Assembly (NCBI GenBank): GCA_002449845.1
Contig: DJXW01000014.1
Location: forward strand, 9,622 to 73,621
DNA from: Prevotella sp. UBA6994
Lineage (GTDB): Bacteria > Bacteroidota > Bacteroidia > Bacteroidales > Bacteroidaceae
Direction of reading: 5' to 3'
DNA length: 64,000 nt
Positions within the stretch are counted from its first letter, which is position 1. The number at the start of each line of letters is the position of its first letter. The position numbers and the translations under genes were made by a program. Under the pieces are notes generated by a model. That model saw nothing but the letters and a program-made list of their open reading frames with translations, was not told the origin of the DNA and ran no database searches. Positions 45,339 to 53,186 of the stretch are shown piece after piece.

Positions 45339-46799
45339 ATGGTCATGTTATTAACTATTTTTGGGTATATAGCCTTGTTGATGTTGATTGGATATTCAAC
45401 AAGTAAGAAATCCTCGAACGATGCTTTTTATCGTGGTGAACGTAAGAGTCCGTGGTATTTGGTGGCATGGGGAATGATTGGCGCAAGCATATCGGGAGTG
45501 ACATTTGTGAGTGTACCAGGTATGGTTCTTCATTCTCAAATGACTTATCTACAAACGTGCATAGGCTTTATCTTCGGTTACCTCCTGGTGGCTTTCGTTT
45601 TGCTTCCTGTCTATTATAAGATGAATCTCACTACCATCTATTCTTACTTGTCTGGTAGGTTGGGAAAGTGTTCTTACCATACGGGAGCATATTTTTTCCT
45701 TTTGTCAAAGATGACGGGTGCTGCCGCTCGTTTCTACGTGGTGTGTATCATTTTGCAGAGATTTGTCCTTGATGAGTGGGGTGTTCCTTTTTGGATAACC
45801 GTCCCGCTCATGGTGGCACTTATTTGGCTCTATACACGAAAGGCTGGTATTAAGACATTGGTATGGACGGACAGTCTGCAAACCCTTTGTATGTTCTTGG
45901 CTTTGGGATTGATAATCTACGAGGTTATGGGGCAACTCCATTTAGGATTGGCAGATACCGTCAAGGTCATTGCCAATGATGAGCATAGCAGAATCTTTGT
46001 GTTGGATGATTGGTGGTCGAAGCAGAATTTCTGGAAACAGTTTTTTAGTGGTATCTTCATCGTTATCGTCATGACGGGATTAGACCAAGACATGATGCAG
46101 AAAAACCTTACTTGTTCTTCCTTACGCAATGCTCAAAAAGACATGTGTACTTATGGGCTGGCTTTCGTTCCAGCCAACTTGTTGTTCTTGTCGTTGGGCG
46201 TTTTGTTGGTGATATTGGCGAAACAGAAGGGAATGGTTCTTCCTACGGTTGGCGATGAACTCTTACCCATGTTTGCATCAACGGGGACATTGGGACAGTC
46301 TGTCTTGGTGTTGTTTTCGTTGGGTATCATTGCAGCTTCTTTCTCCAGTGCCGACTCTGCCCTGACCGCCCTTACCACGAGTTATTGTGTGGATATATGT
46401 GGGCGTGAGGGTGATGAAACCCTTCGTAAACGTGTGCATGTAGGAATGGCAATTGTGTTTATAGCCTTTATCCTGCTGTTTCGTTGGGTTGGTTCGTCAA
46501 GCGTGATAGATGCTATATATATAATGTGTGGATATACGTATGGTCCATTGTTGGGATTGTTTGCATACGGATTGCTCACCAAGCGTCACACTTACGACAA
46601 GTTTGTGCCGTATGTTTGCATAGCTTCGCCATTGATTTGTTTTTGCTTAGACTATGTGGTAGGAGAGATGTGGGGGTATCGGTTTGGCTATGAATTGCTG
46701 ATGCTGAATGGATTGCTGACGTTCTTGGGATTGTATGCTTTGTCCGAGATCTCCGAGAACTCCGAGCTCTCCGAGTCCTCCGAGCCTCGCAATCTCTAA
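45339..46799 (+). CDS. Sodium:solute symporter (SSS family) with Ser-Glu-X repeat tail
   Basis: 486 residues with about 13 transmembrane helices. SSS features include GWMIGASISG-like GMIGASISGVTFVSVPG near residue 47, the sodium-site region ASFSSADSALTALTTSYCVDI near residue 335, and TGLDQDMMQKNL. The solute is unknown; sialic acid, sugars, myo-inositol and amino acids are all family substrates. The last 20 residues (about 467-486) include SEI, SEN, SEL, SES and SEP, encoded by 9-bp repeats of the kind found in gltD. The stop overlaps the convergent trxB stop by 3 bases. Met at 45345 is an alternative start. Confidence 0.88.
   Translation: MVMLLTIFGYIALLMLIGYSTSKKSSNDAFYRGERKSPWYLVAWGMIGASISGVTFVSVPGMVLHSQMTYLQTCIGFIFGYLLVAFVLLPVYYKMNLTTIYSYLSGRLGKCSYHTGAYFFLLSKMTGAAARFYVVCIILQRFVLDEWGVPFWITVPLMVALIWLYTRKAGIKTLVWTDSLQTLCMFLALGLIIYEVMGQLHLGLADTVKVIANDEHSRIFVLDDWWSKQNFWKQFFSGIFIVIVMTGLDQDMMQKNLTCSSLRNAQKDMCTYGLAFVPANLLFLSLGVLLVILAKQKGMVLPTVGDELLPMFASTGTLGQSVLVLFSLGIIAASFSSADSALTALTTSYCVDICGREGDETLRKRVHVGMAIVFIAFILLFRWVGSSSVIDAIYIMCGYTYGPLLGLFAYGLLTKRHTYDKFVPYVCIASPLICFCLDYVVGEMWGYRFGYELLMLNGLLTFLGLYALSEISENSELSESSEPRNL
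46743..46787 (+). repeat. Nonamer tandem repeat at the 3' end of the symporter gene (5 units)
   Basis: Units TCCGAGATC, TCCGAGAAC, TCCGAGCTC, TCCGAGTCC and TCCGAGCCT are in frame and read Ser-Glu-X, the same frame as the gltD tract. Confidence 0.95.
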
Positions 46800-47734
46800 C
46801 TGTTCAGATACCTCTCTGCTTCCAAGGCAGCCATGCAGCCACTTCCCGCAGCTACGATCGCTTGGCGATAGTGTGGGTCAGCACAGTCACCAGCGGCAAA
46901 CACACCAGGGATATTGGTGCGTGGTGTTCCGTTGATGGTGCGTATGTATCCCGTCTCGTCCAAGTCGAGCCAATCCTTGAAGATGTCAGTGTTGGGCTTA
47001 TGTCCGATGGCAAGGAAGAAACCGTCAATGGGAAGGTCGTAACGCTCTTCATCTGGTTCGCCCTTTCTTCGTACAACGTGAGCACCCTCTACACCATTAT
47101 CGCCGTAGAGTCCTACGGTGTTATGCTCGAAGAGTATCTCAATCTTCTCGTTTTCTGCCACCCTGCGTTTCATCACGTCGCTGGCACGTAAGTAAGGCTT
47201 GCGCACAATCATATAAACCTTCTTGCACAACTGTGCGAGGTAGAGGGCTTCTTCGCAAGCAGTGTCGCCTCCACCTACAACGGCAACGGTCTTCTTGCGA
47301 TAGAAAAATCCGTCGCATGTGGCACAAGCAGATACTCCTTGTCCGTTGTATTTCTTCTCATCGTCCAATCCCAAGTATTTGGCACTGGCTCCCGTGGCAA
47401 TGATTACACTGTCGGCTTCCACCTCCACACCTCTATCTGTAGTGATGACATACGGTTTGTTGGAGAAGTCAGCTTTCACAATGATGCCGTCTCTGATGTC
47501 AGCACCAAATCGTTTAGCTTGCTGTTGCAAGTCCATCATCATCTGATTGCCATCCACACCTTCTGGATAACCAGGGAAATTTTCGACGATGGTGGTTTGT
47601 GTGAGTTGACCTCCCATTTGCAAACCGCAATACAATACGGGTTGTAAATTAGCCCTGCCTGCATAGATGGCTGCCGTATAGCCAGCAGGTCCGCTACCTA
47701 TGATGAGGCAGCGTACGCTCTCTCTTTGTTCCAT
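46796..47734 (-). CDS. trxB: Thioredoxin reductase
   Basis: 312 residues, NADPH-dependent flavoenzyme that reduces thioredoxin. The FAD motif LIIGSGPAGYTAAIYAGRA is at residues 10-28, the redox disulfide CATCDG near residue 138, the NADPH motif VAVVGGGDTACEEA, and the C-terminal FAD-contact GVFAAGDCADPHYRQ. Length is normal. It lies downstream of gpx on the same strand across a 123-bp gap that holds inverted heptamer repeats. Functionally, thioredoxin recharged by this enzyme would reduce the non-selenium Gpx, so the pair makes a peroxide-detoxifying unit. Confidence 0.97.
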   Translation of the reverse strand: MEQRESVRCLIIGSGPAGYTAAIYAGRANLQPVLYCGLQMGGQLTQTTIVENFPGYPEGVDGNQMMMDLQQQAKRFGADIRDGIIVKADFSNKPYVITTDRGVEVEADSVIIATGASAKYLGLDDEKKYNGQGVSACATCDGFFYRKKTVAVVGGGDTACEEALYLAQLCKKVYMIVRKPYLRASDVMKRRVAENEKIEILFEHNTVGLYGDNGVEGAHVVRRKGEPDEERYDLPIDGFFLAIGHKPNTDIFKDWLDLDETGYIRTINGTPRTNIPGVFAAGDCADPHYRQAIVAAGSGCMAALEAERYLNS

Positions 47735-47748
47735 ATTCTTGTCTTTTA

Positions 47749-47853
47749 AATGAAGAATAAAAAATGAAGAATGAAAAATCGGCTAACACATCAATTACAT
47801 GAGAGAAAACTCATTGAATAGATGTTTGCTTGCGCAATCCTTCATTCTTCATT
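47749..47853. repeat. Inverted heptamer repeats between gpx and trxB
   Basis: The left arm at 47749-47776 is AATGAAG, AATAAAA, AATGAAG, AATGAAA. The right arm at 47840-47853 is two copies of CTTCATT, the reverse complement of AATGAAG. The arms could pair across about 63 bp. The right arm ends 5 bp from the gpx stop. Confidence 0.85.
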
Positions 47854-47857
47854 TCAA

Positions 47858-48409
47858 TTATTTCAGCAACTCCTCGATTTGTGCTGCAATCTTCTCAATG
47901 TTTTCCGTAGGTTCGAAACGTGCTACCACTTGACCTTTCTTGTTGATCAAGAACTTGGTGAAGTTCCATTTGATGTCTGGCTTCTGCTTGTAGTCAGGGT
48001 CAGCTTTTGAAAGCATGTCTTCAAGAATAGGAGCGATAGGATGACTCATATCCCATCCGGCAAATCCCTTTTGTTCTTTCAAGAACTTAAACAAGGGGTC
48101 AGCGTCTTCGCCATTCACCTTTACTTTCTTGAAACGTGGAAATTCCGTACCAAAATTCAACTTGCAAAACTCATGGATAGAGTCATCTGTGCCAGGAGCT
48201 TGCTGTCCAAACTGGTTGCATGGGAAGTCTAAGATTTCAAAACCTTGTGCATGATACTTTTCATAGAGTTTCTCCAATTCGTCGTATTGGGGTGTGAAAC
48301 CACATTTTGTGGCAGTGTTGACAATGAGGAGCACCTCGTTTGCATACTCTTTAAGCGATACTTGTTTACCTTTTCTGTCTTTAACAGAGAATTCATATAC
48401 CGTTTTCAT
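47858..48409 (-). CDS. gpx: Glutathione peroxidase-family thiol peroxidase
   Basis: 183 residues. The peroxidatic cysteine is in VNTATKCGFTPQY near residue 36, in place of selenocysteine, with the conserved Gln in FPCNQFGQQAPG and Trp/Asn in KWNFTKFLI. The cysteine in FPCNQ is a likely resolving residue, as in thioredoxin-dependent members. It reduces hydrogen peroxide and organic hydroperoxides. No signal peptide is present, so it is cytoplasmic. trxB is downstream, supporting thioredoxin as the electron donor. Confidence 0.93.
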   Translation of the reverse strand: MKTVYEFSVKDRKGKQVSLKEYANEVLLIVNTATKCGFTPQYDELEKLYEKYHAQGFEILDFPCNQFGQQAPGTDDSIHEFCKLNFGTEFPRFKKVKVNGEDADPLFKFLKEQKGFAGWDMSHPIAPILEDMLSKADPDYKQKPDIKWNFTKFLINKKGQVVARFEPTENIEKIAAQIEELLK

Positions 48410-48437
48410 TATTTAATATGTTGATAAAAATGTATCG

Positions 48438-48445
48438 CAAAGATA
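48438..48445 (-). promoter_or_regulatory. Bacteroidota -7 box for gpx(-trxB)
   Basis: The minus strand reads TATCTTTG, 28 bp upstream of the gpx start. The -33 element is weak. Confidence 0.5.
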
Positions 48446-48551
48446 GCGATTTTAATTTATAATTCATCATTCCTAACGCATAATTAATGTTTATTAGGGA
48501 TTTTCCCTTTCAAGAGTAGGAAAATACCTATATAAATATATGTAAAATCCA

Positions 48552-48583
48552 TTTGCAGATACAAATTAATTTTTTTAACTTTG
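48552..48583 (+). promoter_or_regulatory. Promoter for the paired lipoproteins
   Basis: TTTG at 48552-48555 and TAACTTTG at 48576-48583 are separated by exactly 20 bp. The leader to the ATG at 48624 is about 33 nt. Confidence 0.78.
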
Positions 48584-48623
48584 CAAATAAGAATGGAAAG
48601 AGTATGTTTTAAAGAGAAAAATT

Positions 48624-49124
48624 ATGAAAAAGATTACTACAAAATGGGTGTTCATCATCATGGCTTTCTTCATGCTTACAAGCTGTGACAAAGACCAGGA
48701 AATGGCTTATTATCTTGATGGCATTTGGCATGGAACAATCCGAGACAGTCGTGATATGTACGACGTGACAATGGAATTTATACAGTCGGGCATGTTCTCT
48801 TCATCGGGTTATGGATATGAGAAGGATTGTAGTTGGAGCGGACACGTCTCACGGGTGAGATTCGATTGGACGGTCGGCAACAGAAATATCTACCTGCGCT
48901 ATAGTGATGGTACGAGATTCGTGATGGAATGTGACTATTTCCCAAAGTATGCAAGAACAGGCGAGAACTTTAGGGGAAGGATTTACGACGAGCGCTCGAA
49001 GGCTGACGTGGCTGACTTCCTCCTTACGAAGATTTATCTCCATGATGACAGGAGTAACAAGCAAGACTCCACCGTCGTGGTTGACAATAATAATGTTGAA
49101 CTTAATCAAGAAGAAGTAAAATGA
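48624..49124 (+). CDS. Uncharacterised lipoprotein, lipocalin-like
   Basis: 166 residues with signal peptide and lipobox FMLTSC. The mature part is beta-rich with LDGIWHGTIRDSR, YDVTMEFIQSG, VRFDWTVGNRNIYLRYSDGTRF and FRGRIYDE. That pattern of short strands opening with a G-W/I-W-G motif is common in small Bacteroidota lipocalin-like lipoproteins. The C-terminus is hydrophilic (DSTVVVDNNNVELNQEEVK). Its stop overlaps the next start (ATGA), and the downstream protein has the same layout (LLGTWVGEM, FTWYIDKSGNIYVRYTDTGK). The two are probably distant paralogues working together. Function is unknown. Confidence 0.75.
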   Translation: MKKITTKWVFIIMAFFMLTSCDKDQEMAYYLDGIWHGTIRDSRDMYDVTMEFIQSGMFSSSGYGYEKDCSWSGHVSRVRFDWTVGNRNIYLRYSDGTRFVMECDYFPKYARTGENFRGRIYDERSKADVADFLLTKIYLHDDRSNKQDSTVVVDNNNVELNQEEVK

Positions 49125-49747
49125 AAAAGTTTTTGTATGTAGCACTTTTTGCTTTTGTGGCATTTGCACCGGTTTTGTTCTCCAGTTGCGATGATGATCA
49201 TTGGTATGATAATAACTCTTGGAGAAGGTCTTGGTACGGCAGAAATGGTGGAAACAACAATAACAACAATAATGGTGGTTCTACCATTGAAGATGAAGGT
49301 GCTTGTCTGCTGGGTACCTGGGTGGGTGAGATGATTTACATGTATCCCAATGCTGATGGCAGTACGGGAAAGGCTCGTTTTAATGCCGAAATGGTGTTCC
49401 AAATGAATAAGAACAATTCATACACAGAAGGTGTGGGAACGGAGATTGACAGGGCTGGAGAACAAACACAGACATTGTCTTTCACATGGTATATTGATAA
49501 GTCTGGCAATATCTACGTCAGATATACTGATACAGGAAAGACCTTTATGCTTGATATCCTGAGCTCTTCCAAGGGATTCTATCTCGATAACTCGAAGTTT
49601 AATGGATTTATGGTTGCCCAAAAGGACGTGGAAGAGATTGAGTTCAACTTTACACGTAGTGGCAACAACAATTCAAGACGTGCGCCTGCCAAATATACAT
49701 TCAAGACAGACCTCACGGATGTTCCCTATCAACTTGTGAGAAGATAA
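49121..49747 (+). CDS. Uncharacterised lipoprotein with Asn-rich linker, paired with the preceding one
   Basis: 208 residues with lipobox LFSSC. A charged and aromatic segment (DDDHWYDNNSWRRSWYGRN) is followed by an Asn-only tract (NNNNNNN, residues of about 45-51, from an AAC/AAT microsatellite). The beta-rich domain after it contains LLGTWVGEMIYMYP, LSFTWYIDKSGNIYVRYTDTG and FNGFMVAQKD. The Asn linker probably holds the domain away from the membrane. It overlaps the preceding lipoprotein gene by 4 bp and ends 31 bp before a palindrome array. Function is unknown. Confidence 0.75.
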   Translation: MKKFLYVALFAFVAFAPVLFSSCDDDHWYDNNSWRRSWYGRNGGNNNNNNNGGSTIEDEGACLLGTWVGEMIYMYPNADGSTGKARFNAEMVFQMNKNNSYTEGVGTEIDRAGEQTQTLSFTWYIDKSGNIYVRYTDTGKTFMLDILSSSKGFYLDNSKFNGFMVAQKDVEEIEFNFTRSGNNNSRRAPAKYTFKTDLTDVPYQLVRR

Positions 49748-49778
49748 AAATAAACTTGATAACATGTTATTTGAGCTA

Positions 49779-49837
49779 TGTCCCACAGCCTGGGACTTTT
49801 GTCCCACGTGTTGGGACATTTATCCCAGGCTGTGGGA
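49779..49837. repeat. Array of three 17-bp palindromes with exact 21-bp period
   Basis: Units at 49779, 49800 and 49821 are GTCCCACAGCCTGGGAC, GTCCCACGTGTTGGGAC and ATCCCAGGCTGTGGGAC, with 4-bp spacers. Arms GTCCCA/TGGGAC are perfect in the first two. Units 1 and 3 are reverse complements except for one end base. The array lies between convergent genes and could terminate both. Its geometry is the same as at 12262-12341, with unrelated sequence. Confidence 0.93.
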
Positions 49838-49866
49838 CATTTCATGAATGTACGAAAGGAATGTCT

Positions 49867-50841
49867 TTAGAAATAATGTCTGAAACCTAAAGACAGTCCG
49901 ATGGTGTTGTAACCATAATGTTCATTTTTCTTCAGTTGGAATCCCTTGGGCCTGGAGAAACGATGGGAGATGAGATTTGCCTCAATTCCTATTCCCCATC
50001 TTTCGGAAAAGAGGTAGTCAATACCTACTTTGCTGAGAAATCCGAAACCAGATTGATTTGAACCTGCTATATCGGATTCGTTATAGTGTGAATATCCTAA
50101 TCCAATAGCTAAATTCCATCTGAACTTTGCCGTTGTGATGTAACTATAAACGAGGCTTGGACCGACATAAATCAAGTTGGCATCTATACCATCTCCAAAT
50201 GATGTTCTGTTGTATTTGGCATTGATGCCAAGTCCGAGTCCTGATGTTCCTATGTGCTCATATTCCAAAAACAAGTCCATTCCGCCTTTGCTGTGTACTT
50301 CTCCATAGTTTGACAATACCTTTGACGTGATTCTTGATATACCTATGCTGGCCTTGATTACGTTAAACGCTTTCCTCTTCTGTTGGTTGTAATATATTTG
50401 TGTGCCAAATGTTTCTTCATGCAAGAAGAGTGATGTAGAATCAATCTCGTGATTGGTGATGTTAAGCATATTTCCCACGATTTGATGGCACGTGCTTGCC
50501 CAACTTGGTTTCTGGTGATTGGTGATTTGCAATCCATTGCCACCAATGGCAGCAGTCTCCTTTTTGGCAAGATACAGCACATAATCGTAATTGCACTTTG
50601 TGGTCGTACCGCGGTCTTTGATTTCTATATTGCCTAATATTTCGTGGGGTGGAAGAGGTTCGTTTTCTTCAAATACCTCTACCGAATCGATGGGAAGGGC
50701 AGGGTAGGTCTGAATGATGGAGGTGGTGATGCGGGGTGTACAACTTGTGATGGTGGCGCAAAGACATGTCCACGCCGTGAAATGTTTGAGACTTTTTCTA
50801 CTTGTTGTCTTGATATATGAATTGATTCTCATGTCTGTCAT
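49867..50841 (-). CDS. Probable outer-membrane beta-barrel lipoprotein, third gene of the sigma operon
   Basis: 324 residues. The N-terminus has a hydrophobic stretch ending at a possible lipobox (CATITSC). The second half alternates strands typical of small barrels (GGMDLFLEYEHIGTSGLGLGI, NLIYVGPSLVYSY, WNLAIGLGYSHY, WGIGIEANLISH, YNTIGLSLGFRHYF), ending in Phe, the usual outer-membrane assembly signal. The region before it (residues 40-150) is predicted periplasmic or surface. It overlaps the preceding gene by 4 bp and is the last gene of the operon led by the membrane-tethered sigma factor. It may be the sensing partner at the outer membrane; this is inference. Confidence 0.65.
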   Translation of the reverse strand: MTDMRINSYIKTTSRKSLKHFTAWTCLCATITSCTPRITTSIIQTYPALPIDSVEVFEENEPLPPHEILGNIEIKDRGTTTKCNYDYVLYLAKKETAAIGGNGLQITNHQKPSWASTCHQIVGNMLNITNHEIDSTSLFLHEETFGTQIYYNQQKRKAFNVIKASIGISRITSKVLSNYGEVHSKGGMDLFLEYEHIGTSGLGLGINAKYNRTSFGDGIDANLIYVGPSLVYSYITTAKFRWNLAIGLGYSHYNESDIAGSNQSGFGFLSKVGIDYLFSERWGIGIEANLISHRFSRPKGFQLKKNEHYGYNTIGLSLGFRHYF

Positions 50842-52238
50842 TTGTTAAGGTTGAGCTTTTTTATTTTTTTAATTTGATATCTCAATATCGATTGTATGTC
50901 ATTGGACGGATGTGGGATGGAATCAAAAGTTTTTTCGATGGAAAACAGTTGATTACCGTATTTATCAAACCCTTTCTTGACGGTAATGTCTTCATGTGTG
51001 TCTTCGATGTCTATTATGAATTGTGGTCCAAGGGCATATTTGTATTGTTGATATAGAATAGGAGGACTGTTGGTGAAAAGCATTGTCTTTTCACCTGCCT
51101 TCAATGGAGCATTGATTCGCTCGTAGTACCAAAATAAGTCGAGAATATCTCCTCGGTTGAGATGTTTGATAGGTAAGTCTTTTGGGCGTTTCTTGATGGG
51201 ATTTTTCCAAGTGCCAGGACAAACATATTGATCTACGTTAACGTCTATCACCTTACCGTTTGGCTTGATGATTCTCACTCCCATAAACGTCCTTCCACGT
51301 TTTTTGAGGTAGATTTTTTTCTTGTATTCCTTGAGGTATGACCATTCGTTTACACCATTAAAGTCATTAATCTTTACCCTGATTCGATAAAGATATGAGG
51401 TATATGAACCTGCTCCTTTGGAGAAAAATGTTCCAGCTAACCCCGTCATGATAAAGGGAGCCCATTCAATGTGCTTGTCACTGTTTGGGATGATATTGGT
51501 CTCAAAATATTTGGCAAGAATGACAGAAGAACTGTCTCGGAACTTTTTGGGACAAACGGTATCAACGAAGTGAGGTAAATTCATTTCCCATACCTTTTGG
51601 CGAATATGGTCTGCGTATTGTGAATAATCGTCATCCAAATACATTCTGTATGCCTTGATGCCTTGGCTCACGTCAACGTTGTTGATTTGCGTGATTTGGT
51701 CTTGCATCCTGATGATACCTATGTTCTTGATAGCCATGTTACGATGGATGGTGACAAATCCGACGTGGCTGATTTTGACGATTGCATTTTCTATTTCACA
51801 TGGGATGGTGAACCATCCGCTTTCATTGCTCACACCCGTGGCTATCTTGGAAGTGTCATTGGGCGCGGTAATGCTGATGTTGGCATAACTGATGGGGCTG
51901 TTTCTGGTATCTACCAATCTGCCCATGAGTTTGTATGGTCCTTTTACCCTACTTTCCACATAGATGGTGTTGCCTTCTAAGGAGATGTCCATAGGATAAA
52001 AGCCTACCACCGTATGAACGGCATCGGGTACACTCTGATTGTTGATGTCGCATGTAACTTTGAAATCTTCCAATTCATCATAGATGAAACTCACGTGCCA
52101 GTCTTCGCTTGCCTTGTCAATGGCGATAAGTGCATCCGATAATGAAACGTTTCGGAACGACTTGTTGATGCGCTGTGCCATAGCATGTGATGCGGTCAAC
52201 AAGCTAATCAGTGTAAGTATGTAAATGGCTCTTTTCAT
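50838..52238 (-). CDS. STN-domain plus carboxypeptidase-regulatory-like periplasmic protein
   Basis: 466 residues with signal peptide (ends AMA, about 21). Residues 25-95 (FRNVSLSDALIAIDKASEDWHVSFIYDEL, in two parts, then GNTIYVES) form an STN domain, the signalling module of FecA-type transporters. Residues 100-185 (LMGRLVDTRNSPISYANISI, VKISHVGFVTIHR) are a CarboxypepD-reg-like domain. The remainder (190-466) has no barrel. GVRIIKPNGKVIDVNVDQYV and KHLNRGDILDLFWYYE resemble part of DUF3857, without the transglutaminase domain that often follows. It overlaps both neighbours by 4 bp. It likely transmits a signal to the sigma fusion protein, though this is inference. Confidence 0.72.
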   Translation of the reverse strand: MKRAIYILTLISLLTASHAMAQRINKSFRNVSLSDALIAIDKASEDWHVSFIYDELEDFKVTCDINNQSVPDAVHTVVGFYPMDISLEGNTIYVESRVKGPYKLMGRLVDTRNSPISYANISITAPNDTSKIATGVSNESGWFTIPCEIENAIVKISHVGFVTIHRNMAIKNIGIIRMQDQITQINNVDVSQGIKAYRMYLDDDYSQYADHIRQKVWEMNLPHFVDTVCPKKFRDSSSVILAKYFETNIIPNSDKHIEWAPFIMTGLAGTFFSKGAGSYTSYLYRIRVKINDFNGVNEWSYLKEYKKKIYLKKRGRTFMGVRIIKPNGKVIDVNVDQYVCPGTWKNPIKKRPKDLPIKHLNRGDILDLFWYYERINAPLKAGEKTMLFTNSPPILYQQYKYALGPQFIIDIEDTHEDITVKKGFDKYGNQLFSIEKTFDSIPHPSNDIQSILRYQIKKIKKLNLNK

Positions 52239-53101
52239 TCTATGATTAATTTTTCTTGTTGACCTATCCGAATATGAAAGTGATTGAAATGGTTGAGTTG
52301 CTTAACCACTTGTTCAAGGCTTTCTTCTTGATTCCATTGGAAGTATAGGCGCAAGTTACTTGCCTCCTTATTTTTGACATCAATTTCCACCTTATAATAT
52401 ATAGCTATCTGTTGGATGATTTGATAAAGTGCCTCGTTCTCAAAAATGATGGTGGTTGGCGGGGTAGAAAGGTTGTCTTCCTTTTGGATAATACCACTTG
52501 GATGGAGTGGGGTGGATGGTGTGGAAATGGCTTGACGATGGTGATACCACCGAATGCCCATTGCCACGGCAATCACCATCATCGTTAATGCTAATAGTAT
52601 GCCTATGAAACGGGCGGAAATCTTGTGACGGGCTTGTAAGATGTGCTTGTAAACGGCTGGAATGCTGATACCCATGATATGGGAGATTTCCCGATAGGTC
52701 ATATTCTCGCCGTAGCGCAACAGAAAAATCTTCTTGGTTTTAGGCGACATCTTGCTTTCTGCATAGTTGATAATGTCTATTGCATCAAGGGTGTTGGGAG
52801 TTTCATCGGGCTGTTCGTAGTTTGATTCCGTAATGAGATACGTGCGTGCCTTTTGTTGTACTTGTTTATGCTTGATGATGTCTTGGCAGCGATGGCGAAC
52901 ACTTGAAAGTAAGTAACTTTTCCACTGAGTAGCATCACCATCATCAATGTGGTCAACTAACCAAGTGAATATGTCACTTACCACGTCTTTGGCCTCTTCT
53001 TCATCGTGCAGAATGGAATATGCCAATTGATACATTTCTACATTATAGAGATTGTAGAGATGTTCTATCTTCGTCTGTTTATTATAACCGTTTTTTCCCA
53101 T
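52235..53101 (-). CDS. ECF sigma factor fused through a transmembrane helix to a FecR-type DUF4974 domain
   Basis: 288 residues. Region sigma-2 is at about 12-80 (YNVEMYQLAYSILHDEEEAKDVVSDIF, in two parts, and SSVRHRCQDIIKHK). Region sigma-4 is at about 115-162 (KMSPKTKKIFLLRYGENMTY, REISHIMGISIPAVYKHI). A hydrophobic helix, IGILLALTMMVIAVAMGI, spans 166-183. Residues 217-288 (IIFENEALYQIIQQIAIYYKV, then LEQVVKQLNHFNHFHIRIG) match the C-terminal periplasmic domain of FecR anti-sigma factors. Normally FecI and FecR are separate; here the sigma factor is tethered to its own periplasmic sensor domain. First gene of a three-gene operon with 4-bp overlaps. Release by proteolysis is a hypothesis. 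Confidence 0.85.
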   Translation of the reverse strand: MGKNGYNKQTKIEHLYNLYNVEMYQLAYSILHDEEEAKDVVSDIFTWLVDHIDDGDATQWKSYLLSSVRHRCQDIIKHKQVQQKARTYLITESNYEQPDETPNTLDAIDIINYAESKMSPKTKKIFLLRYGENMTYREISHIMGISIPAVYKHILQARHKISARFIGILLALTMMVIAVAMGIRWYHHRQAISTPSTPLHPSGIIQKEDNLSTPPTTIIFENEALYQIIQQIAIYYKVEIDVKNKEASNLRLYFQWNQEESLEQVVKQLNHFNHFHIRIGQQEKLIIE

Positions 53102-53186
53102 AATCTATATATAAGACGAGAAACAATCCGAATTTTAACCTCCTATAAGATAAATTTTTCAAGAAAAAACGGTGGGCGGGATTTAT

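Noticed and set aside
53102..53186. Autoregulated ECF-type promoter ahead of the sigma fusion gene
   Set aside because: CGTC and AAAATT elements occur on the minus strand, but spacing and sequence match no consensus I can defend.
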